Notes under the pieces: model-generated
Databases searched by the model: none
Seen by the model: only the letters and a program-made list of their open reading frames with translations
Told to the model about the DNA's origin: nothing
Part shown: positions 44,436 to 52,995 of the stretch, piece by piece
How positions within the stretch are numbered: the first letter of the stretch is position 1
Layout of the letters: each line of letters begins with the position of its first letter
NCBI GenBank assembly: GCA_038961845.1
Contig: CP152408.1
Span: 5,704,001 to 5,768,000, forward strand
Direction of reading: 5' to 3'
Length of the DNA: 64,000 nt
Origin: Xylophilus sp. GW821-FHT01B05
GTDB lineage: Bacteria; Pseudomonadota; Gammaproteobacteria; Burkholderiales; Burkholderiaceae_C
Position numbers and translations under genes: made by a program

Positions 44436-45401
44436 ATGACGACGACCCTGCCTACCTACGACGACGTTGCTGCCGCTGCCACGCGCATTGCCGGCCATGC
44501 CCATCGCACGCCTGTGCTGCGCTCGCGCACCGCAGACGCCGCGCTGGGCGCCCAGGTGTTCTTCAAGTGCGAGAACCTACAGCGCATGGGCGCGTTCAAG
44601 TTCCGTGGCGCGTTCAATGCGCTGTCCAGGCTGGACGCGGCCCAGCGCCGTGCGGGCGTGCTGGCGTTTTCCTCGGGCAACCATGCGCAGGCCATCGCCC
44701 TGTCGGCGCGCGAGCTGGGCATTCCCGCCACCATCCTGATGCCTGAGGACGCCCCCGCCGCCAAGCTGGCCGCCACGCGCGGCTATGGCGGCGAAGTCAT
44801 CACCTTCAACCGCTACACCGAAGACCGCGAGGCCCTGAGCCGCCGCCTGGCCGAAGAGCGCGGCCTGGCCCTGATCCCGCCCTATGACCACCCCGACGTG
44901 CTCGCCGGCCAGGGCACCGCCGTCAAGGAACTGCTCGAAGAAACCGGCCCGCTCGACGCCCTGTTCGTCCCCCTGGGCGGCGGCGGCCTGCTGTCGGGCT
45001 CGGCGCTGTCGGCGCGCGCGCTGGCGCCGCAATGCAAGGTCTACGGCGTAGAGCCCGAAGCCGGCAACGACGGCCAGCAGTCCTTTCGCAGCGGCAGCAT
45101 CGTCCACATCGCCACGCCCAAGACCATCGCCGACGGCGCGCAAACCCAGCACCTGGGCCACATCACCTTCCCGCTGATCCAGCAGAACGTGGACGACATC
45201 CTGACCGCCACCGACGCCGAGCTGGTGGCCGCCATGCGCTTCGTCTTCACCCGCATGAAGCTGGTGGTCGAGCCCACCGGCTGCCTGGGCTTTGCGGCCG
45301 CGCTCGCCCGCAAGGAGCAGTTGAAGGGCCAGCGCGTGGGCGTCCTGGTGAGCGGCGGCAATGTGGATATGGAGCGCTTCTGCTCGCTGATGGCGGGTTA
45401 G
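44436..45401 (+). CDS. Threonine/threo-3-hydroxyaspartate ammonia-lyase-type enzyme
   Basis: A 321-residue fold-type II PLP enzyme. Schiff-base Lys55 is in GAFKFRGAFNAL, the phosphate loop is LGGGGLLSGSAL, and the C-terminus is LVSGGNVDMERF. It lacks an ACT domain and has the compact length of catabolic threonine dehydratase, serine racemase and threo-3-hydroxyaspartate ammonia-lyase; these cannot be separated by eye. The GAFKFRGAFN context is closest to the last two. Second such enzyme in the window (the other is at 6829-7899). The upstream in-frame extension lies in repeat DNA and is non-coding. Confidence 0.9.
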   Translation: MTTTLPTYDDVAAAATRIAGHAHRTPVLRSRTADAALGAQVFFKCENLQRMGAFKFRGAFNALSRLDAAQRRAGVLAFSSGNHAQAIALSARELGIPATILMPEDAPAAKLAATRGYGGEVITFNRYTEDREALSRRLAEERGLALIPPYDHPDVLAGQGTAVKELLEETGPLDALFVPLGGGGLLSGSALSARALAPQCKVYGVEPEAGNDGQQSFRSGSIVHIATPKTIADGAQTQHLGHITFPLIQQNVDDILTATDAELVAAMRFVFTRMKLVVEPTGCLGFAAALARKEQLKGQRVGVLVSGGNVDMERFCSLMAG

Positions 45402-45424
45402 GTTTATGTTTGCCTAAATGGTGG

Positions 45425-45475
45425 CCATGCCGTTCAGCCCAGGAGCCGCCTGGGCTTGAAGCAAGCCACCTGCAT
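45425..45475 (+). repeat. Hairpin repeat family R, copy 5 (partial)
   Basis: Keeps the AGCCCAGG/CCTGGGCT stem (45436-45456) with a 5-nt loop and the following GAAGC but lacks the ATAGCTA block. Located after the dehydratase gene, where it may serve as terminator. Confidence 0.6.
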
Positions 45476-45505
45476 TAGGCGGCATGGAGCCAGCAAGACT
45501 TCTTT

Positions 45506-46171
45506 ATGCGACTCGCCATAACCCTTCTAGTTGTCGGAGCAGCGCTGCTTGCCTGGTCCTTGGCGCTCCCGCCGTTTGAAGACCAGCAGGGGTTTGAAGC
45601 GCGTGCCATCAGCATGCAGGAAGGCCAAGGCGATGAATATCAGCGGCTCCGGGAGAAAGCGCTGACGCCGAAGTACGCCCTGCAAGACTATGGCCTCACT
45701 GCCATCACTCTGGCGGTTGGCGCATTCGCAGGCGCACGCCGTAGCCTGAAGAGGCTGTGCGCTCCAAGGACTCGCTCCACATTTGTTGCGCTGAGTCTCC
45801 TGGCGCCATTTCTGACCACGGTCGCCGGTGTCTTCGATCTTCGGCAGGCCTATTCGAGGTACGAGTATCCGCACTGGGCTGATTCGATGGGCATTGCTCT
45901 TGCGGGCGCCCTGATCTTGCTGATCGTCTCTCTTTTGTGGGCCGTCGCGCACTTGGCGTTCTTGCGGTCTCAGCCCTCAACTGCGATCCCGCTGGCGCTG
46001 GCGTTTTCGCGCAGTGCAAACCCGTGGCTGCTAGTAGTGTCGACACTGACGTTCGCGCTGACGGCTCTGTCTCTATTCCTTGGGCAGTATTGGTATGCCG
46101 CCCCTGGAATGTTGTGGCTCTATTTCTATCTTTCCCTCGCAGCCCGGCGACGGGCACTGCGCCAACCTTAG
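45506..46171 (+). CDS. Multi-pass membrane protein of unknown function
   Basis: A 221-residue protein with about five hydrophobic segments: a signal-anchor-like start (MRLAITLLVVGAALLAWSLAL), then segments near 62-78, 93-112, 128-150 and 172-210. A soluble loop of about 40 residues follows the first segment (EARAISMQEGQGDEYQRLRE). No family is recognised. Codon use is visibly less GC-biased at third positions than in neighbours, hinting at recent acquisition. It lies at the start of a short zone of decayed genes. Confidence 0.7.
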   Translation: MRLAITLLVVGAALLAWSLALPPFEDQQGFEARAISMQEGQGDEYQRLREKALTPKYALQDYGLTAITLAVGAFAGARRSLKRLCAPRTRSTFVALSLLAPFLTTVAGVFDLRQAYSRYEYPHWADSMGIALAGALILLIVSLLWAVAHLAFLRSQPSTAIPLALAFSRSANPWLLVVSTLTFALTALSLFLGQYWYAAPGMLWLYFYLSLAARRRALRQP

Positions 46172-46186
46172 CGACAAGGATCGTCG

Positions 46187-46495
46187 ATGACCTCTTTCGC
46201 CCTCATCATCAAACACCGCACCCGCGCCGGCATGCGGCCCGAGGTTCGCGCGATCTGGGAGAAGCACATGGCGCCCGCCGTCTCGGCCAACCCCGGGCAT
46301 CTGTCCTATCTTTATTGCTTCGACAACGCCGACCCGGACTGCATCTGCGCCTTCCAGCACTACGCCAGCGCCGAGGCGGCAGAGCAGTTTTTAAAGACCG
46401 CCAGCTACACGGCCTACCTGAAGGAGGTCGAGCCCCTGCTGTTCGAGCCGCCGCAGGTCACGGCGCTGACGCCGGTGTGGGCCAAGGGCAGTTGA
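46187..46495 (+). CDS. ABM-domain (quinol-monooxygenase-like) protein 2
   Basis: A 102-residue ABM-domain protein: FALIIKHRTRAGMRPEVRAIWEKHMAPA, HLSYLYCFDNADPDCICAFQHYAS and VEPLLFEPPQVTALTPVW. It is only distantly similar to the YgiN-like protein at 24107. The intact gene is followed directly by a deleted gene of possibly related type. Substrate unknown. Confidence 0.85.
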   Translation: MTSFALIIKHRTRAGMRPEVRAIWEKHMAPAVSANPGHLSYLYCFDNADPDCICAFQHYASAEAAEQFLKTASYTAYLKEVEPLLFEPPQVTALTPVWAKGS

Positions 46496-46507
46496 GGCCA
46501 GCGTACG

Positions 46508-46638
46508 CATGTACTCCTCCACCTTCATCTTTGCCAAGAAGCGGTTTGGATGGCTACCGGGTGGTGATATCCGAGGTGATCAAGACCTATGGGGACCGGC
46601 CGTTGGACGGCTTGCCAGGCTTGGCCGTACCGGGCTGA
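46508..46638 (+). pseudogene. Internally deleted and frameshifted ABM-like gene
   Basis: A start MYSSTFIFAKK at 46508 breaks off after about 12 codons. About ten bases later, in another frame, the sequence continues as LDGYRVVISEVIKTYGD and ends at a stop at 46636-46638. I recognise these two pieces as the beginning and end of one small protein family of about 110 residues, so some 70-80 codons appear to be missing from the middle. Family recognition is from memory. Confidence 0.65.
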
Positions 46639-46648
46639 ACCTGCACGC

Positions 46649-46891
46649 ATGAAGTTTCGGCATCGCCTGCATGGCGCCCTCAAGAGGATCTCACCGGCCT
46701 GGGCCGCTGGCGCTGCTTTCGCTGCCGTCATGCTGGGGACCTTGCTCATCGCGGCCATCAGCCCTCCGGCCCGCGACGAGCGCGCCGACTGTCTCAAGCA
46801 ATGCAAGCCCAGACACGGCGAACTGATCGCGGACAAGAACTACCCGATGTCGACCAGGGGCGGCTACCGGCAGGTATGCCAGTGCCAATAG
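46649..46891 (+). CDS. Small membrane-anchored Cys-rich protein
   Basis: An 80-residue protein with a basic N-terminus, one membrane segment (about 17-38) and a short outside tail with four cysteines: Cys48 and Cys52 (CLKQC) and Cys77 and Cys79 (CQC). The spacing suggests two disulfides or a metal site in the periplasm. The ATG at 46649 gives MKFRHRLHGALKR. No function is known. It lies between two broken genes. Confidence 0.6.
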   Translation: MKFRHRLHGALKRISPAWAAGAAFAAVMLGTLLIAAISPPARDERADCLKQCKPRHGELIADKNYPMSTRGGYRQVCQCQ

Positions 46892-46912
46892 CCTGAGCAC
46901 TCACCGCACCCC

Positions 46913-47106
46913 ATGGCACAACCCACAACCTACGCAGGCGGCTGCCTGTGCGGCAGCATCCGCTTCTCAGCCGGCAGCACCATTGGCCACCCACGCTGGC
47001 GATTGCCCTGGGCTGCTTTGATTCGCCGAATCGCAAGGAGCTGGCGCCTTTGGCGCACTCCCATGTGTCGACGCGACCGCGCTGGTGGTCTGTAGATGCG
47101 GCGTAA
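46913..47106 (+). pseudogene. Internally deleted GFA/CENP-V-type gene
   Basis: The start MAQPTTYAGGCLCGSIRFSA (46913 on) is the exact N-terminal pattern of the GFA family (glutathione-dependent formaldehyde-activating/CENP-V fold, zinc-binding CLCG). After about 22 codons the frame changes to one reading LAIALGCFDSPN and ending RPRWWSVDAA at the TAA 47104-47106, a plausible GFA C-terminus. The middle, with the other zinc cysteines, is missing. The gene cannot be functional. Confidence 0.65.
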
Positions 47107-47245
47107 GCACAGGGTTTAGACCCTGGCAGCGCGGCTCCACTCATTCTGCAAGCCCCCCGGGTAGATCCCAGTGCATGGCCCACCACGGTCTTTAAGCTAC
47201 GCGGGCGCATGGCGACGCCGTGCATCCCATGAAGGACAAGCTCGC

Positions 47246-48076
47246 ATGCAGCTCACCACATCACTCAGGGCCTTCCTGGCCGCGCTGGCCTGTGCCGCGC
47301 TGGCCGCATTGACCGGCTGCGGCGGGGGCGGCGGTGGCAGTTCCAGCGCGGCGCCAGACTCTTCGGGCGGGCGCATCGTGTTGGCGGACGTCAAATCCGC
47401 CAAGACCGGATACAGCTACCCCATCCAGATCTATATTCCGCCGTCCTACGAGACAGGGAATGCCTCGTATCCGACGATCTACGCGCTGGATGGCGACGCC
47501 GTCTTCTCCGGCACGCTGAATCGGTTCAGCAACCTCAAGAACATCCTGCAGCGGCGCGGAACCAATGCGATTCTGGTCGGCATTGGCGGGACGGCGCGAC
47601 GGCAGACGGACTTCAACTTTCCCGGCGCATACGCATACCACGCGTTCATCGCGCAGGAACTGATCCCCTACGTGGAGTCGCAGTTCCGCGCCGACACCCG
47701 CAAGCGAATGCTGTCCGGCCTGTCCTCGGGAGGAAACTTTGCCGCCAGCGCGCTGTTCATCGAGGCGCCGCAGAACCTGGTCTTCACCTACTTCCTCTCC
47801 GCCGAAGGCGCCTTCTGGCAGCAACCCGATGTGATCCAGACCCTGGAACAGCAGATGTTCGATGCGGTAGCGGGCAAGGACCTCCCCGTTACGCTGATCC
47901 TGGCCCGCGGCGCGGCGGGAAACACCACAAACGCGGTGTATGTGGATGAGTTGTACAAGCGGATCGCGGCCCGGCGCTACTCCGGCATGAACCTGGTGGA
48001 GACCACCTTCCCGCTCGGCCACGTGGAGATGGACAACCCCTCGTTCGAAGACGCCATCGCGCGGATATTGGGTTAG
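47246..48076 (+). CDS. Lipoprotein alpha/beta-hydrolase (esterase D-like)
   Basis: A 276-residue exported hydrolase. The lipoprotein signal ends in LTGC (Cys25), followed by a Gly/Ser linker; the mature part is an esterase-D/YbbA-like fold with YPTIYALDGDAVF and nucleophile elbow GLSSGG (Ser159). The late His is in PLGHVEM. It is expected to be anchored in the outer or inner membrane and to cleave an ester, possibly a siderophore or carbohydrate ester; that is inference from the fold. Start at 47246 gives a normal signal. It converges on a Bug gene. Confidence 0.85.
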   Translation: MQLTTSLRAFLAALACAALAALTGCGGGGGGSSSAAPDSSGGRIVLADVKSAKTGYSYPIQIYIPPSYETGNASYPTIYALDGDAVFSGTLNRFSNLKNILQRRGTNAILVGIGGTARRQTDFNFPGAYAYHAFIAQELIPYVESQFRADTRKRMLSGLSSGGNFAASALFIEAPQNLVFTYFLSAEGAFWQQPDVIQTLEQQMFDAVAGKDLPVTLILARGAAGNTTNAVYVDELYKRIAARRYSGMNLVETTFPLGHVEMDNPSFEDAIARILG

Positions 48077-48119
48077 GAACGTGTTGGCGATCTCTATGGG
48101 GTCGCGCAAACCTTGCGCG

Positions 48120-49082
48120 TCAATCCAGCGTGATCTTGTTCTTGACGATGACCGGCGTCCAGCGCTCGCGCTCTTCCTGCATGAACGCGGCGAAGTCTTC
48201 GGGCGGGCTCGCCACTACCTCCATCATCTGCCCGCGCAAGGTCTGGACCACCTCCGGGTCTTTGAGAACCGCCGCGATTTCCTGGTAGATGCGCTGCTGC
48301 AGCGGCTTGGGCACGGCGGCTGGCGCCACCACACCGATCCAGGCGCCGGCATCGACGTCGGCCAGGCCTTGCTCCTTGAGCGTGGGCACATCGGGCAACA
48401 GGCTTGAGCGCCGCGCCGTGCTGGCGGCAATGACGCGCAGCTTGCCGGCGTTTACCTGGGGCAGCACCGACAGGGCGGGAAGGATGGCCATCTGGACATC
48501 GCCAGACATCACGGCGAGCATGGCCTGGCTTGAGCCCGCGTAGGGCACGTGGATGATGTCGGTGCCGCTCTTGAGCGCGATCAATGCCATCGTCAGATGC
48601 GACAGCGATCCATTGCCGATGGAGGAGTAGTTGAACTTGCCAGGGTTCTTCTTCAGCTCGGCCATCAACTCCGCCAGGTTGTGCGCAGGCGAATCACTGC
48701 GCACCACCAGCAGGCTTGGCTGGGTCACGGCCACCGTGATGGGCGCCAGGTCCCGCTCTGGCGCATAGGGCATCTTCTTGTACAGCTGGGTGTTGTTGAC
48801 CAGCGGCCCCACTACGCTGAGGCCGAGCGTGTAGCCGTCTGGCGCCGCCTTGGCCACGGCATCGGTCCCCAGCATGCCGCCCGCGCCTGGTTTGTTGTCG
48901 ACGACGAAGGGCTGCTTCAGCCGCGTCTGCAGCTTCTGCGCCAGCACTCTGGCCAAGGTGTCGGGTGTCGATGCGGGCGCAAACGGCGCAATGATCCGGA
49001 CCGGCTTGGTGGGCCACTCCTGCGCCGTGGCGGTGGTCAGGGCAGCGAGCAGGCACAGGCCCGCCAATAGGCTGCGTTTCAT
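48120..49082 (-). CDS. Bug-family tripartite tricarboxylate transporter receptor 2
   Basis: A 320-residue periplasmic receptor with signal peptide 1-20 (MKRSLLAGLCLLAALTTATA), WPTKPVRIIAPFAPASTPDTLARV, NKPGAGGMLGTDAVAKAAPDGYTL and LPDVPTLKEQGL. It lies 40 bases after an FAD oxidoreductase gene in the same direction. The pair, with a divergent LysR, looks like a carboxylate-catabolism unit. The ligand is unknown. It is a paralogue of the gene at 9003-10004. Confidence 0.92.
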   Translation of the reverse strand: MKRSLLAGLCLLAALTTATAQEWPTKPVRIIAPFAPASTPDTLARVLAQKLQTRLKQPFVVDNKPGAGGMLGTDAVAKAAPDGYTLGLSVVGPLVNNTQLYKKMPYAPERDLAPITVAVTQPSLLVVRSDSPAHNLAELMAELKKNPGKFNYSSIGNGSLSHLTMALIALKSGTDIIHVPYAGSSQAMLAVMSGDVQMAILPALSVLPQVNAGKLRVIAASTARRSSLLPDVPTLKEQGLADVDAGAWIGVVAPAAVPKPLQQRIYQEIAAVLKDPEVVQTLRGQMMEVVASPPEDFAAFMQEERERWTPVIVKNKITLD

Positions 49083-49122
49083 GGATGTCTCCTTGTAGTG
49101 TTGTGAATGGATCGTGCCGTGA

Positions 49123-50472
49123 TCAGCCGCCGCGGCCCAGCTCGGCGCCGTCTTGCGCCAGGCGTTGCTGCAATGCCTGGGTGCCCAGGTCGCGCGGGCG
49201 GCATCCGGCCGCCAGCGACAGTGCGGCTGCAGTGCCCGCCGCCTGCCCCATGACGAAGCAGGCACCAGACACGCGCGCTGCGGATTGCCCCATGTGCGTC
49301 ATCGACGCGCAGCGCCCGGCCACGAGTAGGTTGTCGATCCGCTGCGGCAGCAGCATGCGATAGGGCAGATGGTTGAAGCCGCGAACGCGGGGGATGTCCT
49401 GCCACTTGAACAAGACATCGCCCGCCACATGCGCTTCGATGGGCCAGCCATTGACGCCAATGCTGTCGTCGAAGTCGACGCACTGCAGGACGTCTTCTTC
49501 GGTCAACTGGTATTCGCCGACGATGCGGCGCGTCTCGCGCACGCCGACCTGGGGCGCGATCTCAAGGATGTAGGCGTTCTCAAAACCCGGCGCCGAGCTG
49601 CGGAGGAACTGGAAGAAATCCACGATCTGGCGCCGGCCCTCGACCTCGGCCCAGCTCAGTTGCCGGGCATCGGTGCCATCCACGGGCGAGCCGTCCGGGT
49701 TGGCGAGCTGCGTGACATTGGCGCGCCATTCCATCGGGTTCTTCTGCGGGCGGATGATGGGTGTCTTGCGCGGGAACCGCCGCCCATCGCGCTCGGCGGC
49801 TTCCATCCAGCGCCCGAAATGGTTCCAGGCGTCGCCCGCGCGCTCGGGGTCAACGCCGTTGACGCGAAACATGGTCGACGGATAGAGCATGCCTTCGCTG
49901 TCGGTGCCCTTCTCGAATGGCGCCCCGGCGTGTGCGGCCAGGTCACCGTCGCCCGAGCAGTCGATGTAGACCTTGCCCATCACGGCCCGCCGGCCGGACT
50001 TTGTCTCGATCAGCAGCGCCTCGATCTCGTGGGGGCTGCGCATCAGCACGCCCACCGCCGACGCATGGAACAGCAACTGCGCACCGCTGTCTATCACCAG
50101 GCCGTCGGCAGCCACTTTCAGTGCCGTGTTGTCATACGCCTGCGCCGCGATCTTGCCGCCAAATATCACGTGCGGCTCGTTCAGGCCGCCAAGCGCGCGC
50201 ATGCGCTCCAGCAACTGATCGGCCACACCATGCACGACCTGCTGGATCTTGCCCTGCACGTTGGCATGCAAGCCACAGAAGTTGGTCACGCCCGCCGCAG
50301 TCCCCATGCCGCCAAGAAAGCCGTAGTGCTCGACCAGCAGAGTGCGGCGCCCAGCCTGGGCCGCAGCGGCGGCAGCCGCTATGCCGGCGGGGCCGCCGCC
50401 AAGGACTACGACGTCGAACTCTCCAAACACTTCCGTGTCGCGTGCGACCTCGTGGACAAGGGTCGATTTCAT
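49123..50472 (-). CDS. FAD-dependent oxidoreductase
   Basis: A 449-residue flavoprotein of the FAD_oxidored (PF12831-like) group: the dinucleotide site VVLGGGPAGIAAAAAAAQAGRR (split about 23-44), GGMGTAAGVTNFCG, YIDCSGDGDLAAHAGAPFE and the C-terminal LLVAGRCASMTHMGQSAARV with GQAAGTAAAL. Such proteins are often found with Bug receptors and act on small organic acids or related compounds. The substrate is unknown. It is divergent from a LysR gene (start 50574) and upstream of the Bug gene, with which it is probably transcribed. Confidence 0.9.
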   Translation of the reverse strand: MKSTLVHEVARDTEVFGEFDVVVLGGGPAGIAAAAAAAQAGRRTLLVEHYGFLGGMGTAAGVTNFCGLHANVQGKIQQVVHGVADQLLERMRALGGLNEPHVIFGGKIAAQAYDNTALKVAADGLVIDSGAQLLFHASAVGVLMRSPHEIEALLIETKSGRRAVMGKVYIDCSGDGDLAAHAGAPFEKGTDSEGMLYPSTMFRVNGVDPERAGDAWNHFGRWMEAAERDGRRFPRKTPIIRPQKNPMEWRANVTQLANPDGSPVDGTDARQLSWAEVEGRRQIVDFFQFLRSSAPGFENAYILEIAPQVGVRETRRIVGEYQLTEEDVLQCVDFDDSIGVNGWPIEAHVAGDVLFKWQDIPRVRGFNHLPYRMLLPQRIDNLLVAGRCASMTHMGQSAARVSGACFVMGQAAGTAAALSLAAGCRPRDLGTQALQQRLAQDGAELGRGG

Positions 50473-50573
50473 TCGTGTGCTCCGTTGGATGCCTGCAAGG
50501 GCACGAATGCTAGATTCGCCCCACTATTCCGCCAATGGCATGGCGCATATAGGCAAAAACGGAAAATTAAATA

Positions 50574-51461
50574 ATGGACCTGAAGCTGCTCACCATCTTT
50601 GATGAGGTTTACAAGACACGCAGCGTGTCGCGCGCGGGCGAGAACCTGGGCATGCCGCAGTCGTCCATCAGCATTGCGCTGGCCAGGCTGCGGCGGCACT
50701 TTGGCGACCCGCTCTTTGTGCGCACGTCAGACGGCATGCAGCCGACACCGCACGCCATTGCACTGGTCGCGCCGATCCGGCAGGCCCTGGAACTGTTGCG
50801 CGGCATCACCCGGCAGCAGGCGCTGTTCGATCCTGCGAGCGCGCAGCGCTGCTTTCGCATCTGCATGACCGACATCACCCATCTCGCCCTGCTGCCCTCA
50901 CTCATCAACCGGCTGGGCGAGATCGCCCCGGCGATCAATGTCGAGATAACGCACATCTCCGCCCAGACGCCGAAGATGCTCGAGTCCGGCGAAGCGGACC
51001 TGGCCGTGGGGTTCATGCCGCAGCTGGAGGCCGGCTTCTATCAGCAGAAGCTATTCGAGCAGCACTTCTCCTGCGTGGTGCGGCAAGACCATCCGCGTGT
51101 GCGCGCGCGGCTCACGCAGAACATGTTCAAGCGGGAGAGCCACGTCATCGTGACCGCCGTGGGTACGGGCCACAACCTGGTGGAGGAGGAGCTGGAGCGC
51201 ATAGGCGTGCGCCGCAATGTCACGCTGCGGCTGCCGAATTTTCTTGGCATAGGCGCCCTGGTTTCCAACACCGACCTGATAGTGACGGTGCCGCACAGGG
51301 TCGCTGAAACACTGCGGCGCATTGCCGCAGTAAAGGTGCTGCCGCCACCGTTCGATCTGCCCGGCTTCCCCATCAAGCAGCATTGGCATGACCGCTACCA
51401 GCAAGACCCGGCCAACCGATGGTTGCGATCGGTTATCTCGGATCTCTTCCTGGAATCGTGA
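50574..51461 (+). CDS. LysR-family regulator (NodD/LinR-type)
   Basis: A 295-residue LysR protein with the shorter helix-turn-helix of the NodD/LinR subgroup: KTRSVSRAGENLGMPQSSIS and ARLRRHFGDPLFVRTSDGM. It is divergent from the FAD-oxidoreductase/Bug operon with about 100 AT-richer bases between, so it is the likely regulator. The ATG at 50574 is standard. Confidence 0.92.
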   Translation: MDLKLLTIFDEVYKTRSVSRAGENLGMPQSSISIALARLRRHFGDPLFVRTSDGMQPTPHAIALVAPIRQALELLRGITRQQALFDPASAQRCFRICMTDITHLALLPSLINRLGEIAPAINVEITHISAQTPKMLESGEADLAVGFMPQLEAGFYQQKLFEQHFSCVVRQDHPRVRARLTQNMFKRESHVIVTAVGTGHNLVEEELERIGVRRNVTLRLPNFLGIGALVSNTDLIVTVPHRVAETLRRIAAVKVLPPPFDLPGFPIKQHWHDRYQQDPANRWLRSVISDLFLES

Positions 51462-51479
51462 AGCTGCGCAGCAGCATGC

Positions 51480-52856
51480 TCACCGCGCCTTCAGAAACTC
51501 TCCCACCTCCAGCAACACCATCTCGTTGTCATCCGCCTGGTTGGGCTCACGACTGCTGGAGAAGGGCAGGTTGTTGTCGTTGCCGACGACGATGTGGGTG
51601 GCGTCCACCACGTCGACGTTCTCGATGGTGAAGAAGGGGAACTTGAGCACGCCGTCATTCAGCGGCTTGCGCGCGAGCTTTTGCGGGTCTTGAATGTTGA
51701 GCAGGTCGATGTAGCCGATCTTGCGCACCAGGCTGCCGACGTTGGCTTCGCTCAGCTCGATCTTGTAGACGCGCTTGAACTTGGCGATGGTGGGGAAGCA
51801 GTCGCTGCCCTTCTGGCCGGCGGGGCAGGCCTTGTCGGCCGTGCCTTCGCCGTCGTCGCGCTCGATGATCAAACCCGTGGTCGCGTCGATCAGGTTGAAG
51901 TCGCCAATGGCGTTGCCGCTGGCCTCCAGCGGGTACTTCCACGAGCGGCCGGTCCATTGGCCGGCGTGGGTGTCAAATTCCAGCACGCGCAGCACTTCCT
52001 TGCCCTCCACCTTCTCGAACTCCTTGGCCTCGGCGTTCCACACCGGGCCTTCCAGCAGCGCGTAGAGCTTGCTGCCGTCGGGCGACGAGGCCATGCCCTC
52101 GAAGCCCTTGGAGCGTTTGATCTGGAAATCCACCGTGCCACCGGGCAGGCCGGGCGTGGTGATGGCCGGGTGATCGGGCGAGCGCACCACCTTGCCGTCC
52201 ACCAGCGTGTCGTACACCGCCAGCACCTTGCCCTTCAGGTCGGCCTTGATCAGGAAGGGGCCGAACTCGTCGCCGATCCACAGCGCGCCGTTGGCGAACT
52301 GGAAGCTCTCGGTGTCAAAGTCAGAACCCGTCAGGTAGCGCTGCTGGCTGCCTTCGTGGACGATGCGAAACGGCACCTTCTTGTCCGGGTCGTGCAAAAA
52401 GATGGTGCCCAGGTGCTGGAACTTGCCGCCCTTGAAGTCCAGCTTGTAGTGGTTCAGGTAGAGCATGAAGTCGGGCGAGTTGGCCTTGCTGCCGGCACCG
52501 TTGTCGGTGATGACCCAGAAGCTGCCATCGGCCATGTGCTTGATGCCCGAGTCGCCCTGCAGCGGCTGGCCCTTGAAGGGCAGCGACACGCCGGTCGGGC
52601 GGCCAAAGGACTGGCCTTCGACGCTGCCGATTTTGTCTACCCGCTTGCCGGTGGTGAACTTGCCGCTGGCCTGCAGATCGGCCGGGGCGTCTTTGGGGGC
52701 GGGGATAAAGCTTTGCGCCGGCAGCACGGCGTGGCCGGCGAGCGTGGCGGTGAAAGCGGCCGGCCCATCCGTCTGGGCCTGGGCCGGCAGGCCCAGCATG
52801 GCGGCGGTAACGGCCAATATGGCGGCGCAGGTGGGAAGAACGCTGGAGCGGTTCAT
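51480..52856 (-). CDS. Secreted phytase-like esterase-domain protein
   Basis: A 458-residue exported protein: signal peptide 1-27 (ending GLPAQA), then one phytase-like/esterase-like beta-propeller domain with VEGQSFGRPTGVSLPFKGQPLQGDSGI, ITDNGAGSKANSPDF, GSDFDTESFQFANGALWIGDEFGPFL and FEGMASSPDGSKLYALLEGP. The family (PF13449-like) includes proteins labelled esterase-like activity of phytase; true phosphatase activity is unproven. It is expected in the periplasm or outside the cell. The start at 52856 gives a clean signal peptide. Confidence 0.9.
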   Translation of the reverse strand: MNRSSVLPTCAAILAVTAAMLGLPAQAQTDGPAAFTATLAGHAVLPAQSFIPAPKDAPADLQASGKFTTGKRVDKIGSVEGQSFGRPTGVSLPFKGQPLQGDSGIKHMADGSFWVITDNGAGSKANSPDFMLYLNHYKLDFKGGKFQHLGTIFLHDPDKKVPFRIVHEGSQQRYLTGSDFDTESFQFANGALWIGDEFGPFLIKADLKGKVLAVYDTLVDGKVVRSPDHPAITTPGLPGGTVDFQIKRSKGFEGMASSPDGSKLYALLEGPVWNAEAKEFEKVEGKEVLRVLEFDTHAGQWTGRSWKYPLEASGNAIGDFNLIDATTGLIIERDDGEGTADKACPAGQKGSDCFPTIAKFKRVYKIELSEANVGSLVRKIGYIDLLNIQDPQKLARKPLNDGVLKFPFFTIENVDVVDATHIVVGNDNNLPFSSSREPNQADDNEMVLLEVGEFLKAR

Positions 52857-52933
52857 GTTTTGTGTGACAGCAAGGAAAGACCCCAGCCTGCCGCTCCGTG
52901 ATGACCTGGCCATGACAGGCGCAGTGCGCGCTA

Positions 52934-52995
52934 CTTTTTATATAGCTATATGCCCAGGCCCTGCCTTGGCTTCAGCCACTTTTCTTATAAATTCT
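52934..52995 (+). repeat. Hairpin repeat family R, copy 6
   Basis: TATAGCTATA, GCCCAGG/CCTTGGC degenerate stem, GCCACTTTTC and TAAATTCT. Its last 8 bases are the target duplication of the 104-bp element inserted at its end. It is antisense to both flanking genes. Confidence 0.82.
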
